Of a stretch of 33,615 nt of DNA, positions 7,600-14,360 are shown piece after piece (within the stretch, counting starts at the first letter, position 1; the number at the start of each line of letters is the position of its first letter). Location: the NCBI GenBank assembly GCA_910579015.1, contig CAJTRO010000022.1, positions 25,404-59,018 of the forward strand, in the 5' to 3' direction. The translations under genes and the position numbers were made by a program. The notes beneath the pieces are model-generated. The model ran no database searches, was not told where the DNA came from, and saw only the letters and a program-made list of their open reading frames with translations. Origin of the DNA: an uncultured Dorea sp. Lineage in GTDB: Bacteria > Bacillota_A > Clostridia > Lachnospirales > Lachnospiraceae.

Positions 7600-7987
7600 A
7601 AGAAAGAGACTCTGTTCTTTGGAACTTGACAGGAATGAGGCGTCACCGACTGAGAGCGCCTCTTGAGGAATAAGAACAATAGGGAACACTCTGGAGCAGA
7701 CCGGTTGAACATACCTTGGAGGGATCATGGTTTAAGAGATGGTCCGTATCAGTGGAAGCTGACGGGAGAGTAGGCCGGTACGTGGGCGCGCGTTAAGCGT
7801 AAGAGGGGAATCCTTAATTGTCGGGATATATTTATCCGGCGGTTAGAGGACGTGCAGAAGTCTCGTCTGTGTGTCCTGATCGTAACCTGTGGGAGAAAGA
7901 TTTCTGACAGGGATTCAATGCGGGTGGTACCGCGGATTATTGTAAGATATCCGTCCCGGAATACAGTCATGTATTCCGGGACTTTTT
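7600..7987 (+). promoter_or_regulatory. T-box riboswitch with AAC (Asn) specifier, overlapping GAA
   Basis: The leader ends in the diagnostic T-box sequence GGGTGGTACCGCGG (7922-7935; the UGGU bulge 7925-7928 would pair with the tRNA acceptor end), followed by a terminator. In stem I, AGAG and GTTCTT on the 5' side pair with AAGAAC and CTCT on the 3' side. This leaves an internal loop whose 3' strand contains GGGAACA just before the closing stem. AAC at 7685-7687 fits the specifier position and reads Asn, in agreement with the downstream genes. GAA (Glu) overlaps it at 7684-7686. A distal hairpin GAGGCG/CGCCTC caps stem I. The linker from specifier to the T-box sequence is about 235 nt, longer than usual, and holds a strong extra hairpin (GGTTA...TAACC, about 7840-7890) that may be stem III. 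Uncharged tRNA would stabilise the antiterminator and turn the operon on. Confidence 0.9.
7953..7987 (+). terminator. Regulated terminator of the T-box
   Basis: GTCCCGGAATACA and TGTATTCCGGGAC form a perfect 13-bp stem with loop GTCA, followed by TTTTT, 30 bp before aspS. It is the mutually exclusive partner of the antiterminator at 7922-7935. Confidence 0.95.
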
Positions 7988-8017
7988 AAATTCCGGGAAG
8001 TAAAAAGGAGGACAATC

Positions 8018-9352
8018 ATGGATTATTTGACAGGTGTAAGACAAAAAGAGACATTGGAGATCGGTGAGCTGCTTAACGAAGCGGCCCATGGACAGAAGGT
8101 GAAGGTCAATGGAGCAGTCCACACAATCCGCAATATGGGTACGACAGCATTCGTAATCTTAAGAAAAAGAGAAGGACTGCTTCAGTGTGTCTATGAGGAA
8201 GGGACCGCTGGGTTCAGGCTGAAGGACATCAAGAAAGCGGCGGCCATAGAGATAGAGGGAACACTGGAAGAGAATGAGAAAGCGCCGGGCGGGATTGAGA
8301 TCCGCATGGAGAGGGTTAAGATCCTAAGTGAACCGGCAGACGAGAGGATGCCGTTGGCCGTCTCGAAATGGAAACTGCAAACCTCACTGGAGGCCAAGCT
8401 GAACTATCGTTCTGTTTCTCTGAGAAACATAAGAGAGCGCGCGAAGTTCAGGATCCAGGAAGGACTTGTGCGGGCGTTCCGGGATTTCCTTTACGGTCAG
8501 GGGTTCACGGAGATCCATACGCCTAAGATCGGAGCGAAAGGCGCTGAGGGCGGAGCAAACATCTTCAAGCTTGATTATTTCCATCATCCGGCGGTGCTGG
8601 CACAGAGTCCGCAGTTCTATAAGCAGATGATGGTGGGAGTGTTTGACCGGGTATTCGAGACGGCGCCGGTGTTCCGTGCGGAGAAGCACAACACGAAGCG
8701 TCATCTGAACGAATACACCAGTCTGGATTTTGAGATGGGGTATATCGACGGATTCGGAGACATTATGGCGATGGAGACAGGATATCTTAAGTATGCCATG
8801 GAATTGTTATCGAAGGATTATGAAAAGGAGCTTAAGATTCTGGGGATTACGCTGCCAAAGACAGAGCGGATCCCGGCGGTGAAGTTCAGTGAGATCAAGG
8901 AGGCTGTTTCTGAGAAATATGGTCATAAGATGAGGAATCCCTTTGACTTAGAGCCGGAAGAGGAACTGCTGATCGGTCAGTATGCGAAGGAGGAATGGGA
9001 CAGCGATTTCGTGTTCGTAACCCATTATCCGTCGAAAAAGCGTCCGTTCTACGCCATGGACGATCCCGAAGATACGAGATATACGCTGAGCTTCGACCTT
9101 CTGTTTAGAGGAATGGAGGTCACAACGGGCGGTCAGAGGATCCATGATTACCAGATGCTGACCAAAAAGATTGCGGACAGAGGGATGACAGAAGAAGGCA
9201 TGGAGGCTTATCTGGATACATTTAAGCATGGGATGCCGCCGCACGGAGGACTTGGAATCGGTCTGGAACGTCTGACGATGAAGCTTATCGGGGAGGACGA
9301 TGTAAGAGAGACCACTCTGTTTCCAAGGGATCTTGGCAGGTTAAAGCCGTAG
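8018..9352 (+). CDS. aspS: Archaeal-type, probably non-discriminating aspartyl-tRNA synthetase
   Basis: This is a 444-residue class IIb synthetase. It has an OB-fold anticodon domain (about 25-110), motif 1 around FTEIHTPKI (163-171), motif 2 FRAEKHNTKRHLNEYTSLDF (219-238) and motif 3 GLGIGLERL (411-419). Its length and motif 2 match the short archaeal/eukaryal-type AspRS, not the roughly 590-residue bacterial form. From memory, Trp and Lys in the anticodon domain mark discriminating archaeal enzymes, and His and Pro mark non-discriminating ones. By alignment with GWVW and KAKLGFE, this protein has His35 and Pro90, the relaxed pair. It should charge both tRNA-Asp and tRNA-Asn, the latter being repaired by GatCAB encoded just downstream. 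The ribosome binding site is AAGGAGGAC. Confidence 0.92.
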   Translation: MDYLTGVRQKETLEIGELLNEAAHGQKVKVNGAVHTIRNMGTTAFVILRKREGLLQCVYEEGTAGFRLKDIKKAAAIEIEGTLEENEKAPGGIEIRMERVKILSEPADERMPLAVSKWKLQTSLEAKLNYRSVSLRNIRERAKFRIQEGLVRAFRDFLYGQGFTEIHTPKIGAKGAEGGANIFKLDYFHHPAVLAQSPQFYKQMMVGVFDRVFETAPVFRAEKHNTKRHLNEYTSLDFEMGYIDGFGDIMAMETGYLKYAMELLSKDYEKELKILGITLPKTERIPAVKFSEIKEAVSEKYGHKMRNPFDLEPEEELLIGQYAKEEWDSDFVFVTHYPSKKRPFYAMDDPEDTRYTLSFDLLFRGMEVTTGGQRIHDYQMLTKKIADRGMTEEGMEAYLDTFKHGMPPHGGLGIGLERLTMKLIGEDDVRETTLFPRDLGRLKP

Positions 9353-9407
9353 GGGATCAGGATATCTTGCGGCTGCATCATAGAAAGAGAAGGGAAGGCG
9401 GATAGAT

Positions 9408-9701
9408 ATGGCAAATAAAATCTCAGATGAAACAATTGAATATGTAGGGATTCTGGCAAAGTTAGAGCTGTCCCAAAAAGAAAAGGAGAACGCCAGGGCA
9501 GATATGGAGAAAATGCTGGATTATATAGATATTTTGAACGAACTGGATACGGAAGGAGCTGAACCTCTGTCACACGTTTTTCCCGTTTATAACGTATTCC
9601 GGGAGGATGTGGCAAGTCAGGAAGACGGAAGTGAGGATACCCTTGCTAATGCTCCGGTTAAGAAGGATAACAGCTTTAAAGTACCCAGAACGATAGGATA
9701 G
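9408..9701 (+). CDS. gatC: Asp/Glu-tRNA amidotransferase subunit C
   Basis: The 97-residue protein matches GatC in size and sequence: the start ISDETIEYVGILAKLELSQK, the central helix MLDYIDILNELDTEGAEPLSHV, and the C-terminal FREDV...SFKVPRTIG. GatC wraps around GatA and stabilises the GatA-GatB complex. It lies 55 nt after aspS and 13 nt before gatA in one operon. Confidence 0.95.
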   Translation: MANKISDETIEYVGILAKLELSQKEKENARADMEKMLDYIDILNELDTEGAEPLSHVFPVYNVFREDVASQEDGSEDTLANAPVKKDNSFKVPRTIG

Positions 9702-9714
9702 GAGGTGTCTCTAG

Positions 9715-11355
9715 ATGGATATTGCGAGTTTGACGGCAGCAGGATTGGGAAAAAAGATTCGTGCAAAAGAAATATCTGTAGTTGAAGCGGTAAGAGCCTC
9801 GCTCGACCGGATCGACCAGGTTGAGAAGGATGTACACAGCTTTGTGACCATTGACAGAGAAGGCGCATTAAAGCGCGCAGAAGATGTGCAGAAGCAGATC
9901 GACGACGGGAGATTGACCGGGGCGCTGGCGGGAGTGCCGGTGGCGGTCAAGGATAATATCTGTACCAAAGGTATGCCGACCACCTGTAGTTCCAGGATTC
10001 TTGAGAACTTTCACCCGGCATTTACGGCGGAGGCAGTTAGAAATCTTGAGAGGGGCGGGGCTGTCATCATCGGGAAGACCAACATGGATGAATTCGCGAT
10101 GGGAAGCACGACGGAGACTTCTTACTTCGGAGTGACGAGGAATCCCTGGAACCTTGAGCACGTTCCGGGCGGTTCCTCCGGCGGTTCCTGTGCGGCGGTG
10201 GCGGCAGAAGAGTGTCCTTGTGCGCTGGGATCCGATACAGGCGGTTCCATCCGCCAGCCAAGCGCGTTCTGCGGAGTGACGGGCATTAAACCGACATACG
10301 GCACGGTGTCCAGGTATGGACTGATCGCATATGGCTCCTCGCTGGATCAGATCGGACCGATCGCGAAGGATGTGACGGATTGTGCGGCGCTTCTGGAGGT
10401 CATTGCATCCCGCGATCCCAAGGACAGCACCTCTATTGACCGGAGTATCTATGTTCATCGGCAGTCCAAAGGGCCGGATAGTCAGGAGTCGTTTAAGGGC
10501 GGGCAGCCGGCCGGATATGATTTTACAAGTGCACTGGTAAATGACGTGACAGGGATGCGGATTGGTATCCCCAGAGATTATTTTGGAGAAGGGCTTGATG
10601 GGGAGATTAAGGAGAAGATCCTGGCGGCGGTCAGAGTGCTGGAAGAGCGGGGCGCTGTGGCGGAGGAGTTTGATCTGAGCCTGGTTCCGTATGCGATACC
10701 GGCCTATTACGTAATCGCGTCTGCGGAGGCAAGCTCGAACCTGTCCCGGTTCGACGGGGTAAAGTACGGTTACCGCACACAGGACTATGAAGGACTGCAT
10801 GATATGTATAAGAGGACACGCTCCGAAGGTTTTGGGGAGGAGGTGAAGCGCCGGATTATGCTGGGTTCCTTCGTGTTAAGCGCCGGTTATTATGACGCAT
10901 ATTATATGAAGGCCCTGCGTACCAAGGCGCTGATCAAGCAGGCATTCGATCAGGCATTCGCCAGATACGATGTGATCGTTGCGCCGGCGGCGCCGACGAC
11001 GGCGTTAAAGCTTGGGCACAGCCTGAGCGATCCGATGAAAATGTATCTGGGAGACATCTATACAGTCTCAGCAAATCTGGCCGGGCTTCCGGGTATCAGC
11101 ATTCCGGTGGGGACGGATTCTAAGGGCCTGCCGATCGGAATGCAGATCATTGGAGACTGCTTTGCGGAGAAGAAGATTATCCGTGCGGCTTACACGCTGG
11201 AGCAGACGCGGGCTTATGAAAGGCCGGCTCTTGCGAAGAATGCGTCAAAGGTACAGGAGCACGGTGCGGATGACAGGCAGAGAAAAGAAGCGGTGCAGAG
11301 AAGAGAAGCAGTGCAGAGAAAAGAAGCGGTGCAGAGGGAAGGAGGCGCAGTATAA
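9715..11355 (+). CDS. gatA: Asp/Glu-tRNA amidotransferase subunit A (extended)
   Basis: This amidase-signature protein has the complete Lys-cis-Ser-Ser triad: Lys79 in VAVKDNI, Ser154 in PGGSSGGS and Ser178 in SDTGGSIRQP. It releases ammonia from glutamine and passes it to GatB. At 546 residues it is about 55 longer than usual. Part of the excess is an insertion after DPKDSTSIDRS (about residues 245-268, SIYVHRQSKGPDSQESFKGG). The rest is a charged C-terminal tail made by three 18-bp tandem repeats (KEAVQR units). Neither addition touches the catalytic core, so the enzyme should be active. GGAGGTG lies 7 nt before the ATG. The stop overlaps the gatB start (TAATG). Confidence 0.95.
   Translation: MDIASLTAAGLGKKIRAKEISVVEAVRASLDRIDQVEKDVHSFVTIDREGALKRAEDVQKQIDDGRLTGALAGVPVAVKDNICTKGMPTTCSSRILENFHPAFTAEAVRNLERGGAVIIGKTNMDEFAMGSTTETSYFGVTRNPWNLEHVPGGSSGGSCAAVAAEECPCALGSDTGGSIRQPSAFCGVTGIKPTYGTVSRYGLIAYGSSLDQIGPIAKDVTDCAALLEVIASRDPKDSTSIDRSIYVHRQSKGPDSQESFKGGQPAGYDFTSALVNDVTGMRIGIPRDYFGEGLDGEIKEKILAAVRVLEERGAVAEEFDLSLVPYAIPAYYVIASAEASSNLSRFDGVKYGYRTQDYEGLHDMYKRTRSEGFGEEVKRRIMLGSFVLSAGYYDAYYMKALRTKALIKQAFDQAFARYDVIVAPAAPTTALKLGHSLSDPMKMYLGDIYTVSANLAGLPGISIPVGTDSKGLPIGMQIIGDCFAEKKIIRAAYTLEQTRAYERPALAKNASKVQEHGADDRQRKEAVQRREAVQRKEAVQREGGAV
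11281..11334 (+). repeat. Three 18-bp tandem repeats at the 3' end of gatA
   Basis: Three units of AGAAAAGAAGCGGTGCAG (the second with two changes) are followed by a fourth, diverged partial unit AGGGAAGGAGGCGCAG that contains the gatB ribosome binding site. The repeats encode KEAVQR-type hexapeptides. The array looks like expansion of the sequence around the gatB Shine-Dalgarno. Confidence 0.92.
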
Positions 11356-12785
11356 TGGCAAAGCAGTATGAGACGGTGATCGGACTGGAGGTTCACGTAG
11401 AGCTTGCGGCAAAGACGAAGATATTCTGCTCATGCAGTACGGAATTCGGCGGTGCGCCAAACACCCACACCTGTCCGGTATGCACGGGGATGCCGGGTTC
11501 CCTGCCTGTATTAAATAAGAAGGTAGTGGAATACGCCATAGCAATCGGTCTGGCGGTAAACTGTGATATCGCAAGGGTATGCAAGTTTGACCGCAAGAAC
11601 TACTTTTACCCGGATAATCCGCAGAACTACCAGATCTCACAGCTCTATCTCCCGATTGCGCGAAATGGTTATGTAGAGATTGAAACCGGGGACACGAAGA
11701 AGAAGGTCCGCATCCACGAGATGCACATGGAAGAGGATGCGGGGAAATTAATCCATGATGAGTGGGACGACACCTCTCTGGTGGATTACAACCGAAGCGG
11801 GGTTCCGCTTGTGGAGATCGTATCTGAACCGGATATGCGTTCGGCGGATGAGGTGATCGCATATCTGGAGAAGCTTTGCACGATCATCCAGTATCTGGGT
11901 GCGTCAGACTGTAAGCTGCAAGAAGGATCCATGCGGGCGGACGTCAACCTGTCTGTGAGGGAGGCAGGTACGGAGCGTTTCGGTACAAGAACAGAGATGA
12001 AGAACCTGAACTCTTTCAAGGCAATTGCAAGAGCCATCGAAGGAGAGCGGGAGCGCCAGATTGAATTGCTGGAAGCGGGAAAAGCGGTTATCCAGGAGAC
12101 CAGACGGTGGGATGACAACAAGGAAGCTTCTTATAATATGCGTTCCAAGGAAGACGCTCAGGATTATCGCTATTTCCCGGAACCGGATCTGGTGCCGGTC
12201 GTGATCAGTGACGAATGGATTGAGCAGATTCGCGCAAGACAGCCGGAACTCCGTTCTGAGAAGCTTGAGCGTTACAAGAAGGAATTCGATATCCCGCAGT
12301 ATGATGCCAAGATCATCACTGGTTCCAGACATATGGCGGATATCTTCGAGAAGGCTTCTGCAATCTGCGGGAAGCCGAAGAAGGTGTCCAACTGGCTGAT
12401 GGTGGAGACGATGCGTCTTCTAAAGGATCACGGCATGGAACCGGAGGAGATATCATTTTCACCGGAAAACCTGGCGAAGCTTGTAAACCTGACGGAGCGC
12501 CGTATGATCAACAGCTCGGTTGCAAAAGAAGTATTTGAGAAGATATTTGCAGAGAATGTCGATCCGGAAAATTATGTGGAAGAACACGGGCTTAAGATGG
12601 AGAGTGACACGGGGGCGCTTGAGGAAGTGCTGAAAAAGGTAATTGCAGACAATCCAAAGGCTGTGGAGGATTATCACGGCGGTAAGGAAAAGGCTCTCGG
12701 CGCATTGGTGGGGCAGACCATGAAAGCCATGAAAGGCAAGGCAGATCCGGGAATGGTGAACCAGAAGCTGAGGGAGATGCTTTAG
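11355..12785 (+). CDS. gatB: Asp/Glu-tRNA amidotransferase subunit B
   Basis: The 476-residue protein is a standard-length GatB. The start YETVIGLEVHVELAAKTKIF leads to a zinc site with Cys25/Cys27 and Cys40/Cys43 (CSC...CPVC). Further motifs are FDRKNYFYPDNPQNYQISQ, the kinase-fold loop RSGVPLVEIVSEPDM and the YFPEPDLVPV segment, and the C-terminal YqeY-like tail is complete. GatB phosphorylates the Asp or Glu on mischarged tRNA and transfers ammonia from GatA. The start overlaps the gatA stop by one base, with AAGGAGG upstream inside gatA. It is the last gene of the T-box operon. Confidence 0.96.
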   Translation: MAKQYETVIGLEVHVELAAKTKIFCSCSTEFGGAPNTHTCPVCTGMPGSLPVLNKKVVEYAIAIGLAVNCDIARVCKFDRKNYFYPDNPQNYQISQLYLPIARNGYVEIETGDTKKKVRIHEMHMEEDAGKLIHDEWDDTSLVDYNRSGVPLVEIVSEPDMRSADEVIAYLEKLCTIIQYLGASDCKLQEGSMRADVNLSVREAGTERFGTRTEMKNLNSFKAIARAIEGERERQIELLEAGKAVIQETRRWDDNKEASYNMRSKEDAQDYRYFPEPDLVPVVISDEWIEQIRARQPELRSEKLERYKKEFDIPQYDAKIITGSRHMADIFEKASAICGKPKKVSNWLMVETMRLLKDHGMEPEEISFSPENLAKLVNLTERRMINSSVAKEVFEKIFAENVDPENYVEEHGLKMESDTGALEEVLKKVIADNPKAVEDYHGGKEKALGALVGQTMKAMKGKADPGMVNQKLREML

Positions 12786-12798
12786 GGAAATGAACGTG

Positions 12799-12842
12799 TT
12801 AACAAGAGAAAACAGGACAGAATCAAAGTTTTCTCTTGTTAA
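12799..12842. repeat. 15-bp perfect inverted repeat after gatB, overlapping the next promoter
   Basis: TTAACAAGAGAAAAC and its exact complement flank a 14-nt loop. There is no U-run on either side, so it is at best a non-canonical terminator for gatB. The right arm contains the -35 of the following promoter, so it may instead be an operator. Confidence 0.75.
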
Positions 12843-12864
12843 TACACACATAGTATGCTATACT
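12836..12864 (+). promoter_or_regulatory. Promoter ahead of the MFS exporter
   Basis: TTGTTA (12836-12841), a 17-bp spacer and TATACT (12859-12864). It lies about 240 bp before the MFS start, implying a long leader. Confidence 0.6.
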
Positions 12865-12907
12865 TCACCTGTATATAGAAGTAAAGATATGTTCAGAGGT
12901 TGAGTTT

Positions 12908-13024
12908 ATGGGTTGGAGAATGAGAAATTTACAACTTAAAAAAGGTTACATTTTTTCCTCTTACGGGGGTAGTGCGTCCTTTTTTAAGAGAATTTGTCAC
13001 AAACATACTCAATTTTATCAATAA
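12908..13024 (+). CDS. Possible 38-codon leader ORF before the MFS gene
   Basis: An ATG at 12908 with AGAGG about 10 nt upstream opens a 38-residue frame starting MGWRMRNLQLKKGYIFSSYG. It lies within the long untranslated leader of the MFS gene and could act as a regulatory leader peptide. It is short, resembles nothing I recognise, and competes with another open frame (12924-13091) on the same strand, so coding is uncertain. Confidence 0.25.
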   Translation: MGWRMRNLQLKKGYIFSSYGGSASFFKRICHKHTQFYQ

Positions 13025-13091
13025 CAGAGGTGTTTCTGCAAATGAAATAGACTGGCGCATTATCTTCTTAACGGTCACCAAATTCAGTTAA
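12924..13091 (+). pseudogene. Possible 3' remnant of a lost gene in the MFS leader
   Basis: A 55-codon open frame without a good start reads LKKVTFFPLTGVVRPFLREF, then NILNFINNRGVSANEIDW and ends FLTVTKFS. Its composition looks like real protein, and it ends 12 bp before the MFS start. It may be the tail of a deleted regulator. I do not recognise the family, and the call rests only on its protein-like sequence. Confidence 0.25.
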
Positions 13092-13103
13092 GGAGATTTT
13101 TTT

Positions 13104-14198
13104 ATGTTTAAAATTAAAGAACAATTATCAAAATTATACACGTCGTCCGCACTGGGCAGTTTATCGCTGACAGGCGCCTGGGTTGCTATTTTGGCGGCAA
13201 GAGGCTATAGCTTAGTAGAAATCGGCATAGCAGAAACTGTTTTTCATATTACCAGTCTTTTCTTTGAAATCCCGTCAGGGGTTCTCGCCGACGTATTCGG
13301 CAGGAAGAAAATGCTCATTGTAAGCGGTATTATGAGAATGATCGGTAACATCGTCATGATTCTTTCGAATAATCTTTTCATGGTGTGTCTGTCGCTTTCG
13401 TTCCATGCGTTAAGCTATAATTTTTCATCAGGTACGGGCGATGCGCTGGCTTTCGATTCATTAAAACTTGCTAAGATGGAAGACAGATTTGAGAAATACG
13501 TGTCTAACCAGCTGATGATATACCGTATCTGCGGCGGGATTTCCACCTTATGCGCGGGAGCCGCTCTTTTTATAGGGTACAGGATGGCCTATGGAACAAG
13601 CCTGATCTCGAGTACGATCCAGATTCTGCTCCTGTCGTCCCTGCATGAAGTGTATGCTGTGGATCCGCAGCATGACGGGGAATACGGTACGGCCCAAAAG
13701 CTGGCGGCTTGTTTCAGAGAAAGCATCCGGTTTCTGAAAGAAGTCAGGAAGGTAACGGGGCTTATGCTGTGCAATTCTTTTGCAGGCGCGGTAGATACTC
13801 TGCTTTTATTTTTCCTCCAGGCAAAGCTTCTCGAAAAGGGGATGCCTGAATGGGGGCTTGGTCCGGTTCTGTTTTTCATGGAAATGGGAGGCGTTGCCGG
13901 AGCGAGGCTGATACTGAAATTTCCGGGACTTAGTTACAGGAAGGTGTTTTTAACCACGATGTTCTTCGTATCCGCCGGAGTTTTGGCAGAACATTCAGCC
14001 TGGTATGGGATCGTGGCGGCAGGGGGATTTCTGGCGGCGGCAGGAGACGATGCGCTTCAAGTCCGTACCAATGCGATCCTCCAGGATATGTTCCCGTCAG
14101 AACAGCGTGCAACGCTCACATCGGTGGATTCGTTTATATTTTCTATTATAATGATAGTATTATCACCCCTTGCGGGTTGGGCGTTCATGTATTGGTAG
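13104..14198 (+). CDS. MFS drug/metabolite exporter, possibly 3'-truncated
   Basis: The 364-residue major facilitator has the motif A loop GVLADVFGRKKM (about 59-70) after the second helix and roughly eleven membrane helices, ending SPLAGWAFMYW. Family members usually run about 390-420 residues and finish with another helix. In another frame the DNA just past the middle of the last motif continues as VHVLVGCFWAGMTTKIC before a stop at 14234. This would make a good closing helix, so a single-base frameshift near 14165-14195 is possible. The start ATG has AAGGAG 9 nt upstream. The substrate is unknown. The upstream leader is AT-rich compared with neighbouring genes, which may point to acquisition of this unit. 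Confidence 0.82.
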   Translation: MFKIKEQLSKLYTSSALGSLSLTGAWVAILAARGYSLVEIGIAETVFHITSLFFEIPSGVLADVFGRKKMLIVSGIMRMIGNIVMILSNNLFMVCLSLSFHALSYNFSSGTGDALAFDSLKLAKMEDRFEKYVSNQLMIYRICGGISTLCAGAALFIGYRMAYGTSLISSTIQILLLSSLHEVYAVDPQHDGEYGTAQKLAACFRESIRFLKEVRKVTGLMLCNSFAGAVDTLLLFFLQAKLLEKGMPEWGLGPVLFFMEMGGVAGARLILKFPGLSYRKVFLTTMFFVSAGVLAEHSAWYGIVAAGGFLAAAGDDALQVRTNAILQDMFPSEQRATLTSVDSFIFSIIMIVLSPLAGWAFMYW

Positions 14199-14244
14199 GC
14201 TGCTTTTGGGCAGGGATGACGACGAAGATTTGTTAGATTTAGGG

Positions 14245-14273
14245 GTGTCATTTGCCGGGGAATGTGATATGAT
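14245..14273 (+). promoter_or_regulatory. Candidate promoter of the PurF-like gene
   Basis: An extended -10 (TG, one base, TATGAT at 14268-14273) with a weak GTGTCA -35 (14245-14250) at 17-bp spacing. It would start transcription just before the inverted repeat at 14294-14337. Confidence 0.45.
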
Positions 14274-14293
14274 ATTGATGGACATATAAGGAA

Positions 14294-14337
14294 TATAAAT
14301 AATCTGTATAGACAGATGATATGGCAGATTATTTATA
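14294..14337 (+). promoter_or_regulatory. Long hairpin with an alternative fold, just before the PurF-like ribosome binding site
   Basis: TATAAATAATCTG (14294-14306) and CAGATTATTTATA (14325-14337) are a perfect 13-bp inverted repeat. Inside it TCTGT/ACAGA (14303-14307/14312-14316) can form a competing small hairpin that breaks the larger one. The large stem ends about 13 nt before the GGAG of the gene. It could control translation, act as an operator, or both. Confidence 0.55.
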
Positions 14338-14360
14338 CAGCAGAAAAAAGGAGATATTAT

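Noticed and set aside
7691..7920. Second complete T-box inside the long linker
   Set aside because: GGGAGAGTAGG near 7765 recalls a T-box stem I start, but I find no second T-box GGTGGNACCGCG sequence or second terminator.
9868..10800. 310-codon minus-strand open frame opposite gatA
   Set aside because: It is low in hydrophobic core pattern and rich in Arg/His, as expected for antisense of a GC-rich gene; gatA is certain.
11281..11334. CRISPR-like array
   Set aside because: The repeats are directly adjacent with no spacers, in frame within gatA, and no cas genes are present.
12799..12842. Invertible promoter
   Set aside because: The 15-bp repeats enclose only 14 nt, too short for an invertible segment, and no recombinase gene is near.
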